NCBI GenBank assembly: GCA_000504425.1
Contig: KI632513.1
Span: forward strand, 1,930,021 to 1,994,020
Direction: 5' to 3'
DNA length: 64,000 nucleotides
From: Rhodopseudomonas palustris JSC-3b
GTDB taxonomy: Bacteria > Pseudomonadota > Alphaproteobacteria > Rhizobiales > Xanthobacteraceae
Below, piece by piece: positions 54,340-63,717 of the stretch. The translations under genes were made by a program, and so were the position numbers. The notes beneath the pieces are model-generated. The model worked only from the letters and a program-made list of their open reading frames with translations. It did no database searches and was not told where the DNA came from. The stretch's first letter is position 1. Each line of letters starts with the position of its first letter.

Positions 54340-55959
54340 ATGGCGAAACGGCTCGAGGGCGAGTTCGACTATATCGTGGTGGGCGCAGGAACGGCGGGCT
54401 GCATCGTCGCCAACCGGCTGTCGGCCAACCCCGCCAACAAGGTGCTGCTGCTGGAAGCCGGCGGCCGCGACAATTGGATCTGGTTCCATATTCCGGTCGG
54501 CTATCTGTTCGCGATCGGCAATCCGCGCTCCGACTGGATGTTCAAGACCGAGCCCGAGCCGGGGCTGAACGGCCGCGCGCTCGCCTATCCGCGCGGCAAG
54601 GTGATCGGCGGCTGCTCGGCGATCAACGCCATGATCTCGATGCGCGGCCAGGCCGCCGACTATGATCATTGGCGGCAACTCGGCCTCACCGGCTGGGGCT
54701 GGAACGACGTGCTCCCGGCCTTTATCAAATTGGAAGATCATTTCCTCGGCGCGGGCGATTACCACGGCAGCGGCGGCGGCTTTCGGGTCGAGGCGCCGCG
54801 GCTGTCCTGGACGGTGCTCGATGCCGTGGCCGACGCCGCCACCCAGCTCGGCATTCCGCGCACCGCCGATTTCAACACCGGCGATAATGAAGGCATCGGC
54901 TATTTCCACGTCAATCAGAAGCGCGGCCGGCGCTGGTCGTCAGCGCGCGGCTTCCTCAAGCCAGCGCTGAAGCGGTTCAATCTGCGGCTGGAAACCGACG
55001 TGCTGGTCGAGCGGCTGCTGATCGAAGATGGCCGCGCGGTTGGCGTGCGCTACAGCCAGCGCGGCGAGACCATCGAGGCGCGCGCCAAGGGCGAGGTCGT
55101 GCTGTGCGCGGGCTCGATCGGCTCGGTCCAGGTGCTGCATCGCTCCGGCATCGGCCCGGCGGAATGGCTGGCGCCGCTCGGCATCACGCCGCTTGTGGAT
55201 CGGCCCGGCGTCGGCCGCAATCTGCAGGATCATCTGCAGCAGCGCGCCATCTATCAGGTCAGCGGCGTGCGCACGCTGAACGAGACCTATCACTCGCTGG
55301 CGCGGCGCGGGCTGATGGGGCTGGACTACGCGCTGCGCCGGCGCGGCCCGCTGACCATGGCGCCGTCGCAGCTCGGCATCTTCACCCGCTCCGATCCGCA
55401 TCAGGAGCGCGTCAACATCCAGTTCCACGTGCAGCCGCTGTCGCTCGACAAGTTTGGCGATCCGCTGCACCGCTTCCCGGCGATCACGGTCAGCGCCTGC
55501 AATTTACGGCCGACCTCGCGCGGCGAAATCCGGCTGCGCAATGCCGATCCCTTGGCCGCGCCGTCGATCGCGCCGCATTATCTGTCGACCGACGAAGACC
55601 GCAAAGTCGCCGCCGACGCGATCCGCGTCACCCGCAAGCTGATGAAACAGCCAGCGCTCGCCAAGTATCAGCCGCAGGAATATCTGCCCGGCCCCTCGGT
55701 CGGCGACGACGACGCGGCACTGGCGAAAGCGGCGGGCGATATCGGCACCACGATTTTTCACCCGGTCGGCACGGCCAAGATGGGGTTACCGAGCGATCCG
55801 CTCGCGGTGGTGGATGAAAGGCTGCGGGTCTATGGCATCGGCGGCTTGCGCGTGGTCGATGCCTCGATCATGCCGACCATCACCTCGGGCAACACCAACA
55901 CCCCGTCGGCGATGATCGGTGAAAAAGGCGCGGCGATGATTTTGGAGGATGGCAGGTAG
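54340..55959 (+). CDS. GMC family FAD-dependent oxidoreductase (choline dehydrogenase-like)
   Basis: A 539-residue flavoenzyme. The Rossmann FAD motif is YIVVGAGTAGCIVANRLSAN. A second signature is GKVIGGCSAINAMISMRGQA, followed by WGWNDVLPAFIKLEDHF. The GMC C-terminal domain has HPVGTAKMGLPSDPL with the catalytic His, and NTNTPSAMIGEKGA with the second active-site residue. It oxidises an alcohol; the substrate is unknown. AGGTG precedes ATG 54340; an ATG at 54295 is also in frame. It lies divergent to the M20 gene and just upstream of the hopanoid cluster. Confidence 0.92.
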   Translation: MAKRLEGEFDYIVVGAGTAGCIVANRLSANPANKVLLLEAGGRDNWIWFHIPVGYLFAIGNPRSDWMFKTEPEPGLNGRALAYPRGKVIGGCSAINAMISMRGQAADYDHWRQLGLTGWGWNDVLPAFIKLEDHFLGAGDYHGSGGGFRVEAPRLSWTVLDAVADAATQLGIPRTADFNTGDNEGIGYFHVNQKRGRRWSSARGFLKPALKRFNLRLETDVLVERLLIEDGRAVGVRYSQRGETIEARAKGEVVLCAGSIGSVQVLHRSGIGPAEWLAPLGITPLVDRPGVGRNLQDHLQQRAIYQVSGVRTLNETYHSLARRGLMGLDYALRRRGPLTMAPSQLGIFTRSDPHQERVNIQFHVQPLSLDKFGDPLHRFPAITVSACNLRPTSRGEIRLRNADPLAAPSIAPHYLSTDEDRKVAADAIRVTRKLMKQPALAKYQPQEYLPGPSVGDDDAALAKAAGDIGTTIFHPVGTAKMGLPSDPLAVVDERLRVYGIGGLRVVDASIMPTITSGNTNTPSAMIGEKGAAMILEDGR

Positions 55960-56010
55960 TTCGCCTGAAGGCGCGCCCCTCGCACAGCCATCAAGGGCTG
56001 CGCACGGCAC

Positions 56011-56047
56011 GCTGGATTGCTTCGTCGCTGCGCGCCTCGCAATAACG
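56011..56047. repeat. Family-A half-repeat
   Basis: GCTGGATTGCTTCGTCGCTG and GCCTCGCAATAACG form one arm of family A. The other arm is missing. It lies between the GMC oxidoreductase gene and hpnO. Confidence 0.8.
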
Positions 56048-56072
56048 AACTGGGGCGCGCAGCACAGTCCGC

Positions 56073-57464
56073 TTAAGCGGACTTGCGCACCGCGTTGTCG
56101 ACCAGGGTCTTGCCCAGCGACCAGATCGCGCCCGGCACCTTATGGCTCTCGGCGATCACCTGATCGAACGAGCCCGCGATCCACTTGCAATCGTCCTCGG
56201 TGATGGTGAGCGGCGGCAGCAGCTTGACGGTGTGGCTGCCGTGGCCGGCCACCTGGGTCAGGATCTTATGATCCTTGAACAGCGGCACGGTGATCAGCTG
56301 GCAGAACAGCCCCTTATTGGCGGTCTCCAGCATCGCCCACGACGCCTTGAGGCGCAGCGATTGCGGCGGGCCGAATTCGACGCCGATCATCAGGCCCTTG
56401 CCGCGCACCTCTTTGAGCATCTCATAGCCCGGCACCAGGCTGTTCAGCGCCAGCCGCAGCTCGGCGCCGCGCTTGGCAGCGGCCTCGACCAGCTTCTCGG
56501 CTTTCAGCACTTCCAGCGTGGCGATGCCGGCGGCCATCGCCAGATCGTTCTTGCCAAAGGTCGAGCCGTGCACCACGGCGCGGTCCATGCGGTTGAAGAT
56601 CTTTTCGAAGATCGACTTGCGGGTCAGCACCGCGCCGACCGGCACGTGGCCGCCGGACAGCGCCTTGGACAGCAGCACCATGTCCGGTTCGACGTTCCAG
56701 TGCTCGACCGCCAAGAAGCGGCCGGTGCGGCCAAGGCCGGTCTGAATCTCGTCGGCGACGAACAGCGTGCCGTAGCGTTTGCACAGCGCGGCAGCGCCGG
56801 GCAGGAACTCGTCGCTCGGCATGTTGACGCCCTTGCCCTGGATCGGCTCGACGATGAACGCCGCGATCTTGCGGGTCGAGAGCGCCTTCTCCAAGGCTTC
56901 CAGGTCGTTGAACGGAATCGCCGAGCAGCCCGGCAGCAGCGGCTCAAAGCCGGTGCGGAAATTCGGATCGCCGGTGAGCGACAGCCCGCCATAGGTCAGA
57001 CCGTGGAACGAGTGCTCGCAATGGATGATGCCGGGCCGGCCAGTGGCGCCACGGGCGAATTTGATCGCGGCCTCGACGCATTCCGCGCCGGAATTGGCGA
57101 AAAACACCTTGTCGAGATACGGCACATGCTCGAGCAGCCGTTCGGCAAGCACGCCAGCCAGCGTCGAGACGTCGAGCTGCACCAGATTGGGGAAGTCGCT
57201 ATCGAGCACGCTTTTCAGCGTCTGACGCAGCACCGGATGATTGCGGCCGATCGCGAATACGCCAAAGCCGCTCAAGAGATCGAGATAGCGGGCACCTTCG
57301 CGATCGAACAGATACTGCCCTTCGCCGCGCTGAAAGCCGACGTCGTAGCCGATGGTCTTCAGGACCTTCACGAGCTGTTCGTTCAGGTAGCGCGCATGCA
57401 TGGCGCTGCGCTGGCCCTCGCGATTCGCGAATATCTCGGAAGCGTCTAGGTTCGGATATTGCAT
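56073..57464 (-). CDS. hpnO: Hopanoid biosynthesis aminotransferase HpnO
   Basis: A class III PLP aminotransferase, 463 residues, required for aminobacteriohopanetriol formation from the sugar-derived side chain. PLP-binding Lys is in LLSKALSGGHVPVGAV. Other class III features: VFFANSGAECVEAAIKFARG, CEHSFHGLTYGGLSLTGDP, VADEIQTGLGRTGRFLAVEH, and the family-specific N-terminus RYLNEQLVKVLKTIGYDVG. The start is ATG 57464 (MQYPNLDASE). It lies leftward of hpnN on the same strand with 356 bp between. Confidence 0.94.
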   Translation of the reverse strand: MQYPNLDASEIFANREGQRSAMHARYLNEQLVKVLKTIGYDVGFQRGEGQYLFDREGARYLDLLSGFGVFAIGRNHPVLRQTLKSVLDSDFPNLVQLDVSTLAGVLAERLLEHVPYLDKVFFANSGAECVEAAIKFARGATGRPGIIHCEHSFHGLTYGGLSLTGDPNFRTGFEPLLPGCSAIPFNDLEALEKALSTRKIAAFIVEPIQGKGVNMPSDEFLPGAAALCKRYGTLFVADEIQTGLGRTGRFLAVEHWNVEPDMVLLSKALSGGHVPVGAVLTRKSIFEKIFNRMDRAVVHGSTFGKNDLAMAAGIATLEVLKAEKLVEAAAKRGAELRLALNSLVPGYEMLKEVRGKGLMIGVEFGPPQSLRLKASWAMLETANKGLFCQLITVPLFKDHKILTQVAGHGSHTVKLLPPLTITEDDCKWIAGSFDQVIAESHKVPGAIWSLGKTLVDNAVRKSA

Positions 57465-57820
57465 CGGCTACATACTTCGTTTGGTGGGCAGACCGTCAAC
57501 AGAAATCGCCGCATGCGGCGATTTGGCAGGCGCTAGCAGATCGTCCAACGCAGGTTCAGAAACATCATGCATGTCCACGGAGTGTCTGCGGAATATGGCG
57601 TGCGAGGGACCGCCCCATCGGACCGTCACCGCTGACGCTACTCGGAATGTGCAAAGTCGGAGACAAGGCCGCCCCTACCGAAACGCAACAGGCGACGGGG
57701 GATGCTTGGCGCGGCTCGTCACAAAGACGATACAGGGCTGCAACGGCGAGAACAACCCCGATCCCCAGAAAGCGCACAGCCCCAGCGGCTTCCGCCGCCG
57801 GGGCTGCGCAGAGGGCTGGG
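57465..57820. other. 356-bp hpnO-hpnN intergenic region
   Basis: No gene was found. A hairpin lies at 57778-57805. The remainder contains the putative hpnO promoter. The region is not AT-rich and no family-A or family-B copy is present. Confidence 0.6.
57778..57805 (-). terminator. Hairpin after hpnN stop
   Basis: Arms AGCCCCAGCGG (57778-57788) and CCGCCGGGGCT (57795-57805) pair with one mismatch. On the minus strand this lies 16 bp after the hpnN stop. It is not followed by a convincing T-run, so it may be a terminator or a stabilising 3' hairpin. Confidence 0.5.
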
Positions 57821-60409
57821 CTAGTCTGCAATTTTGCGCGGCTTGCCCATCAAGGCCGGCTGGAACAACAGCACCGCCGCCAGCGTGGTCACCAGCGACA
57901 GCGCCAGCAGCTTGCCCATGCTGGCTGTGCCCGGATGGCTCGACAACCAAAGGCTGCCAAACGCGGTGGCGGTGGTCAGGGCGCTGAAGAAGATCGCCCG
58001 GGTCAGCGCCGATTGCAGCAGATTGGTACGCCCGGCTCGCCAGGCCGTGACATAATAAATTTTGAACGCCACGCCGATGCCAAGCAGCAGCGGCAACGCG
58101 ACGATGTTGGCGAAGTTGAGCGGCAGCCCGATCAACACGCAAATCTCGAGCGTCACCGCGCCGGCCACCAGCAGCGGCACCAGCGTCATCAGCACGTCGG
58201 TGATGCGCCGCAGCGTGATCCACAGCAGCAGCGCGATCACGCCGAGCGCCCACCAGCCGGCCTGCATGAAGGCCGAGACGATGGTGTCACCCGATTTCAG
58301 GATCGACACCGGGCCGCCGACCGCGTTCGGTTCCGCTTTCAGCACCGCATCCGCGAAGGCGCGCAACGTGTCGTTGTCGTTCGGGTCGCCGCGCGGCAGC
58401 GCCTGCACCCGGACCTGACCATCCTTGGTCTTCCACCCCGACACCAGGCTGGCGGGCAGATTGTCGAGCGTCACCGGACCGGCTTGCAGCAGGCCGCGCA
58501 GCTGGTCGAGCGCCATTTTGAGCGGCACCACGAACACCGCCTGCACCTTGTCGCGGGTGGCGGCATCGGCCTCCACCAACTTGTTCATCGCGTCGGCGAG
58601 CCGGCGCGAGGCCAAAGCGCCCGAGCTGTTGCCATCGCCAGCCGCCTTACGCAGTGCGGTAATGGTGCTCTTGAGCGCCGCGACGTTCTCCTCATCGCTC
58701 GGCGGCGGATCGATCGCTTCCGGATTGAGCGCCGGCAGCAACACCTTGGCGCCGTCGGCGATCAACTTGAGCTTGGCGTCCTGATCCGCCGGCACAAATG
58801 TGTCGAGCGAGATCGTGCTCTGCACTTCAGGTACCTTGGCAAGCTTGGCCTGCACCTCACGCGCCGCTTCCACCGAGGGCGCTAACACGTTGACGGCGTT
58901 GGCACCCGTGTTGGGGTCCTTGCGCAGATCAAGGAAGGTCGCGATCGACTCGACCTTGGGATTGCGCAGATTGATCGGGTTGAAGTCGAAATGCAGGAAG
59001 TACAGCAGCGGCAGGCCGGCGACCGCGATCAGCAGCGTGCCGCCAACGATCGCGACCCGGTAATCCTCCAGGAAGCGATCGAGCGGCGCCAGGAACGCAT
59101 AGCCGACCGGCTCCTTTTCGCCGGGCGGGTTCAAGAGCTTGATCAGCGCCGGCAGCAACGTGATGCTCGACACGAACGCCACCACCATGCCGAGGCCAGC
59201 GATCTCGCCGAGTTCCGACACGCCCTTATAGGCAGTCGGCAGGAACGACAGGAACCCGGCCGCGGTCGCCATCGCCGCCAGTGACAGCGGCACCGCGGAA
59301 TACTCCGCCGCCTTGGCGAGCGCCTCCTCGAGATTGTCGTTCTTGTAGCGCTCCGATCGGTAGCGCACGCTGTACTGAATGCCGAAATCGACGCCGAGGC
59401 CGACAAACAGCACCGCAAACGCGATCGACAGCAGGTTGAGCGAGCCGACCAGCATCAGGCCGAGCGCAGTGGTAATCGCCAGTCCGGCGAACAGGTTGAC
59501 GAACACTGCGAAGATGATTTTGGAGGAATGCAGCGCCAGCCACAGGATCAGCAGCACCACCGCCACCGTGCCGAGGGCGTTGACCACCGCGCCTTCCTGA
59601 ACCGTGGCGAACTCCTCATTGGCGATCGGCACCGGCCCGGTCAGCCGCACCCGCGCGCCATACTCACCGGCGAGGTTGAGATCGGCGGCCGCTTGGCGGA
59701 TCGCATCGGTCGCAGCGCGGCCGGGTTCCAGCGCCTTGAAGTCCAGCACCGGCTTGACCTCGATGAAGGCGCGGCGATCACCATCAGTGAGCGGCGTATC
59801 GCTCACCAATGCTCGCCAGGAGAACGTAGCGGAGCCAGTTTTCAGCACCTGGTCCACGGTATCGGCGATCATCGAGAATGGCCGGGTGGTGCCGTCCAGC
59901 GTGATTTCGCCGCGCTTGATACCGAGCAGCCCGGTCTCCAGCGCCGCGGTCAGGCCGCGCAGGCTGGGGTCGCCGGCCATGATTTCCAGCAGCGGTGCCG
60001 CCGCCTGGAACTGGCTGGTCATCTGCGCCACCTGCTCGGTGGGCAGGAATAACAGCCCGTTTTTATCGAAAAATTCACCACCTCCGAGCCGCTGCACGGA
60101 GTCGAAGTCTTTATGGTTATCCGATAATTTTTCCGTGAGCCGGGTCGCCGCGGCATTAGCGAACTCCGGGGTCGGCGCCTCGACCACAGCCAGGATCAGG
60201 CGTTCCTGATCGAAGGCTTTATCGAAGGCGATATCGCGCTGCCGCCAGTCCAGGCTGGGGGAAATCAGCCGGTTGATATCGGTGTTGATCCCGAAATTCT
60301 GGACGCTGTAAATACCGCCAAGAACTGCAAGAATTGCCGCAATAACAACCGTGAAGGGGGCGAAGCGGGTCGAGGTCCGAACGATCGCTACGACTACTTT
60401 CTTGAGCAC
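57821..60409 (-). CDS. hpnN: Hopanoid RND transporter HpnN
   Basis: An RND-superfamily (MMPL-type) protein, 862 residues, that moves hopanoids to the outer membrane in Rhodopseudomonas. Layout: membrane helix 1 near the N-terminus (FAPFTVVIAAILAVLGGIYS), a large periplasmic loop, a helix block (ALGTVAVVLLILWLALHSSK, FVNLFAGLAITTALGLMLVG, LLSIAFAVLFVGLGVDFGIQ), a second periplasmic loop and a C-terminal helix block ending GTASMGKLLALSLVTTLAAV. The start is GTG 60409; no better ATG is near. It is divergent from ispH across 278 bp. Confidence 0.94.
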   Translation of the reverse strand: MLKKVVVAIVRTSTRFAPFTVVIAAILAVLGGIYSVQNFGINTDINRLISPSLDWRQRDIAFDKAFDQERLILAVVEAPTPEFANAAATRLTEKLSDNHKDFDSVQRLGGGEFFDKNGLLFLPTEQVAQMTSQFQAAAPLLEIMAGDPSLRGLTAALETGLLGIKRGEITLDGTTRPFSMIADTVDQVLKTGSATFSWRALVSDTPLTDGDRRAFIEVKPVLDFKALEPGRAATDAIRQAAADLNLAGEYGARVRLTGPVPIANEEFATVQEGAVVNALGTVAVVLLILWLALHSSKIIFAVFVNLFAGLAITTALGLMLVGSLNLLSIAFAVLFVGLGVDFGIQYSVRYRSERYKNDNLEEALAKAAEYSAVPLSLAAMATAAGFLSFLPTAYKGVSELGEIAGLGMVVAFVSSITLLPALIKLLNPPGEKEPVGYAFLAPLDRFLEDYRVAIVGGTLLIAVAGLPLLYFLHFDFNPINLRNPKVESIATFLDLRKDPNTGANAVNVLAPSVEAAREVQAKLAKVPEVQSTISLDTFVPADQDAKLKLIADGAKVLLPALNPEAIDPPPSDEENVAALKSTITALRKAAGDGNSSGALASRRLADAMNKLVEADAATRDKVQAVFVVPLKMALDQLRGLLQAGPVTLDNLPASLVSGWKTKDGQVRVQALPRGDPNDNDTLRAFADAVLKAEPNAVGGPVSILKSGDTIVSAFMQAGWWALGVIALLLWITLRRITDVLMTLVPLLVAGAVTLEICVLIGLPLNFANIVALPLLLGIGVAFKIYYVTAWRAGRTNLLQSALTRAIFFSALTTATAFGSLWLSSHPGTASMGKLLALSLVTTLAAVLLFQPALMGKPRKIAD

Positions 60410-60687
60410 AACTTGACTTTCTATCGCTCTTGGCGTGCCTAGAATGCGCCAGATCCTGATGGAGTTCCGATCCGCAGGTCTCTCCCGCCAAGTCGAACCT
60501 TCAAGTACGGAACGACTTGGCCTATGACGGACCGGCGTGCTGACGCCGAATTAATCTGTCAAACGGCAATTGCCAACCGCGTTGCACTGCGGTGACAAGC
60601 TCATATGTTCCCGGTACGGTGTGCCACCCGTACCTTGGTATGGTATCTGTTTGCTTTTGATCAGTCCGACAATAAGGATCGTCGACC

Positions 60688-61632
60688 TTGTATAATGTTC
60701 GTCCCCTTGAGGTATTCCTGGCGCAACCGCGTGGCTTTTGCGCCGGCGTCGTGCGGGCGATCGAGATCGTCGAACTCGCTTTGGAGAAATATGGCCCGCC
60801 TGTCTATGTGCGCCACGAGATCGTGCACAACAAGTATGTGGTCGAAAGCCTGAAGGCCAAGGGGGCGGTGTTTGTCGAGGATCTGTCGGAGGTGCCGCCC
60901 AAGGCTGTGACGGTGTTCAGCGCCCATGGCGTCGCCCGCTCGGTCGAGGAAGAAGCCGCACAGCGCGGCCTGCCGGTACTGAACGCCACCTGCCCGCTGG
61001 TCACCAAGGTTCACAATCAGGGCAAGCGTTACATGGCCAAGGGCCGGGTGCTGATCCTGATCGGCCATGCCGGCCACCCCGAGGTCGAAGGCACCATGGG
61101 CCAGGTTCCCGGCCCGGTGCTGCTGGTCCAGAACCTGGACGATGTCGCGGCTTTGACGCTGCCGCGCGACACTGCGGTGGCCTACATCACCCAGACCACG
61201 CTCAGCGTCGATGATACCCGCGAGATCATCGCCGCGCTCACCGAACGTTTTCCGGACATTCAAGGCCCTGATACCCGCGATATCTGCTATGCCACGCAGA
61301 ATCGGCAATCCGCGGTGCGGGAGCTGAGCAAGCTGGTCGACCTGATCCTGGTGGTCGGCGCCAACAACAGTTCCAATTCCAACCGGCTCCGTGAAATCGG
61401 CACCGAAGCCGGCATTCCCAGCTATCTGATCGCCGATGGCAGTGAGCTCGACCCGGCGTGGCTGAACGGCGTCCGGGCCGTCGGCATCACGGCGGGGGCC
61501 TCTGCCCCGGAAGTACTGGTCGATGACGTCATCGAAGCGCTGCGCCGGATCGGTCCGGTGACGGTCTCGGTGCTGCCCGGCCGGGAGGAGGACATCGAGT
61601 TCCTGCTCCCCACTGAACTCGCTCCGGCCTGA
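60688..61632 (+). CDS. ispH: 4-hydroxy-3-methylbut-2-enyl diphosphate reductase
   Basis: The last step of the MEP isoprenoid pathway, making IPP and DMAPP. At 314 residues it has all three cluster cysteines: Cys18 (PRGFCAGVV), Cys102 ([11 protein letters not shown]) and Cys200 ([10 protein letters not shown]). Substrate-binding residues are visible in VHNKY (His47), FSAH (His80), [10 protein letters not shown] and NSSNSNRL. The start is TTG 60688; AAGG lies about ten bases upstream, and no in-frame ATG is nearby. It feeds the farnesyl diphosphate supply for hopanoids and heads a plus-strand pair with hpnH. Confidence 0.95.
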   Translation: MYNVRPLEVFLAQPRGFCAGVVRAIEIVELALEKYGPPVYVRHEIVHNKYVVESLKAKGAVFVEDLSEVPPKAVTVFSAHGVARSVEEEAAQRGLPVLNATCPLVTKVHNQGKRYMAKGRVLILIGHAGHPEVEGTMGQVPGPVLLVQNLDDVAALTLPRDTAVAYITQTTLSVDDTREIIAALTERFPDIQGPDTRDICYATQNRQSAVRELSKLVDLILVVGANNSSNSNRLREIGTEAGIPSYLIADGSELDPAWLNGVRAVGITAGASAPEVLVDDVIEALRRIGPVTVSVLPGREEDIEFLLPTELAPA

Positions 61633-61684
61633 GACCGCCCCGGTCCTCGGCTATTTTTGGATCCAGAAGAAAAGACCCCCCGAA

Positions 61685-62833
61685 ATGGCAATCCCCTTCT
61701 TCAAAGAGCTGCGCATTGGCGGCTATCTGCTCAAGCAGCGGCTGCTCGGCCGCAAGCGCTTCCCACTGGTGCTGATGCTGGAACCGCTGTTCCGCTGCAA
61801 CCTCGCCTGCTCCGGCTGCGGCAAGATCGACTATCCCGACGCCATTCTCGACCGCCGTCTGACCCCGCAGGAATGCTGGGACGCCGCTGAGGAATGCGGC
61901 GCGCCGATGGTGGCGATCCCCGGCGGCGAACCGCTGATCCATAAGGAGATCGGCGAGATCGTGCGCGGCCTGGTGGAGCGCAAGAAGTTCGTGTCGCTGT
62001 GCACCAATGCGCTGCTGCTCGAGAAGAAGCTCGATCTGTTCGAGCCCTCGCCCTACTTCTTCTTCTCGGTGCATCTCGACGGCCTCAAGGAGCACCACGA
62101 CAAGGCGGTGTCGCGTGATGGCGTGTTCGACCGCGCCGTGGCCGCGATCAAGGCCGCCAAGGCCCGCGGCTTTGCCGTCAACGTCAACTGCACGGTGTTC
62201 GACGGCTACGCCGCCGAAGACATTGCCAAGTTCATGGACTTTACCGAGGAACTCGGCGTCGGCGTGTCGATCTCGCCGGGCTACGCCTATGAGCGCGCCC
62301 CGGATCAGGAACACTTCCTGAACCGGGCCAAGACCAAGAACCTGTTCCGCAAGGTGTTCGCGCTCGGCAAGGGCAAGAACTGGAGCTTTATGCACTCCAG
62401 CCTGTTCCTGGACTTCCTGGCCGGCAATCAGAGCTTTGAATGCACGCCCTGGGGCATGCCGGCGCGCAACGTGTTCGGCTGGCAGAAGCCCTGCTACCTG
62501 ATCGGCGAAGGCTACGCCAAAACCTTCAAGGAGCTGATGGAAACCACCGATTGGGATTCCTACGGCACCGGCAAGTATGAGAAGTGCGCCAACTGCATGG
62601 CGCATTGCGGCTACGAGCCGACCGCGGCCAATGCTGCCCTCGCCCATCCGCTCAAGGCAGCCTGGGTCGCGCTGCGTGGCATCAAGACCGAGGGGCCGCT
62701 GGCGCCGGAGATCGACCTGTCACAGCAGCGTCCGGCGCAGTACGTGTTCTCCGAGCAGGTGCAGCAGCAGCTGTCAGAGATTGACGGAGACGAGGCCGCC
62801 AACATCAAGCATCACGCCCCGACAGCCGCGTAG
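61685..62833 (+). CDS. hpnH: Radical SAM enzyme HpnH (adenosylhopane synthesis)
   Basis: Joins an adenosyl group to diploptene/hopene, the first step of the side chain. At 382 residues it has the radical SAM motif CNLACSGC (Cys38, Cys42, Cys45) and GGEPLIHKEIGE as the SAM-binding GGE. Near the C-terminus the KCANCMAHCGYEPTAANAAL motif matches the HpnH extra cluster region. The start is ATG 61685, with AGAAAAG upstream. It follows ispH by 52 bp. Its 3' end overlaps hpnG on the opposite strand by 60 bp. Confidence 0.95.
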   Translation: MAIPFFKELRIGGYLLKQRLLGRKRFPLVLMLEPLFRCNLACSGCGKIDYPDAILDRRLTPQECWDAAEECGAPMVAIPGGEPLIHKEIGEIVRGLVERKKFVSLCTNALLLEKKLDLFEPSPYFFFSVHLDGLKEHHDKAVSRDGVFDRAVAAIKAAKARGFAVNVNCTVFDGYAAEDIAKFMDFTEELGVGVSISPGYAYERAPDQEHFLNRAKTKNLFRKVFALGKGKNWSFMHSSLFLDFLAGNQSFECTPWGMPARNVFGWQKPCYLIGEGYAKTFKELMETTDWDSYGTGKYEKCANCMAHCGYEPTAANAALAHPLKAAWVALRGIKTEGPLAPEIDLSQQRPAQYVFSEQVQQQLSEIDGDEAANIKHHAPTAA

Positions 62834-63508
62834 GCTGCGGAGCGCGCGATTGAAGTCGAGGCCGGTCGAGACCAGCGCCTTGATCGAAGCCGGGTTCCGC
62901 GCCACGCCGCGCAGAACCTTGCGGACGTCGATGTTGCCATTGGGCTTGATCGCGGTCGACACCACCGCAGGCAGTTCGCGGGTCGCGGGGTCACTGACGA
63001 CCCGCAGCGCCGCGAACGGCAGCCCGGCCTCATGGGCGTAATGCGCGGCGATGTGGCTTTCCATATCGACCGCGGCCGCGCCGGTCTTGGCATGCAGCGC
63101 CGCTTTGACGTGACGGGTGCCGACCACCTGCTCGCTGCCGACCAGGCCGCCGCGCACCACGCGCCGGCCGCCGAGCCCGGCATCAGCCAACAATTCTTCG
63201 CTGAATGCCAGCGCCGTGGACCAGCGGCGATCGCCGGCCCGGACCTCTGACGCCACCACGATGTCGCCGGAGCGCAGTTTGGGATCAAGGCCGCCGGCCA
63301 CCCCAAAACTGACCACGCCGCGCACGGCGCGAAAATCCATGTCAGACAGCATCACCCGCAATTGCTTGGGGTCGCTGCTGCTGCACACCACGGTCAATCC
63401 CGGCCCCGCGGCGATGCGCGCTTCCTGGATCAGCCCGGTCACGATCAAAACGGGCCGCGGATCCCAAGGATTGCTCGCGGCGGCTGCACTCTGCGCCCCC
63501 AGATTCAC
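62774..63508 (-). CDS. hpnG: Hopanoid nucleosidase/phosphorylase HpnG
   Basis: A purine nucleoside phosphorylase-superfamily protein, 244 residues, that removes adenine from adenosylhopane to yield ribosylhopane. It has VVSFGVAGGLDPKLRSGDIV (the PNP GxAGG-type loop), ATGVR-like positions, and AAAVDMESHIAAHYAHEAGL with the active-site Glu/Asp in VDMESH. The start is GTG 63508 with AGGGG nine bases upstream. It runs toward hpnH and overlaps it by 60 bp at the 3' ends. Upstream, across 209 bp, lies the end of hpnE. Confidence 0.93.
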   Translation of the reverse strand: MNLGAQSAAAASNPWDPRPVLIVTGLIQEARIAAGPGLTVVCSSSDPKQLRVMLSDMDFRAVRGVVSFGVAGGLDPKLRSGDIVVASEVRAGDRRWSTALAFSEELLADAGLGGRRVVRGGLVGSEQVVGTRHVKAALHAKTGAAAVDMESHIAAHYAHEAGLPFAALRVVSDPATRELPAVVSTAIKPNGNIDVRKVLRGVARNPASIKALVSTGLDFNRALRSLRGCRGVMLDVGGLVSVNL

Positions 63509-63717
63509 CGTCTGAACCCCTACACTCTGCGCCGGTGCTCTCGCGGCTCGACACGCTGTCGCCCCCAGCGGGACACCTGCAAAAACGGGCGTGACAATAC
63601 TGCAAAGCCCGCGGCGGCGAAAACCGCTCGCGGCATATCCTGTTTATTCAACAGCGATTTTTCCGCCCCTGTGGTTTTTACGGCACGGCTGTTACCGCGC
63701 TGCGAACAGCGGCGGCG
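63509..63717. other. 209-bp hpnE-hpnG spacer
   Basis: No gene was found. In related organisms the squalene-hopene cyclase gene (hpnF/shc, about 2 kb) normally lies here. No cyclase fragment was recognised in any frame. Confidence 0.6.
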
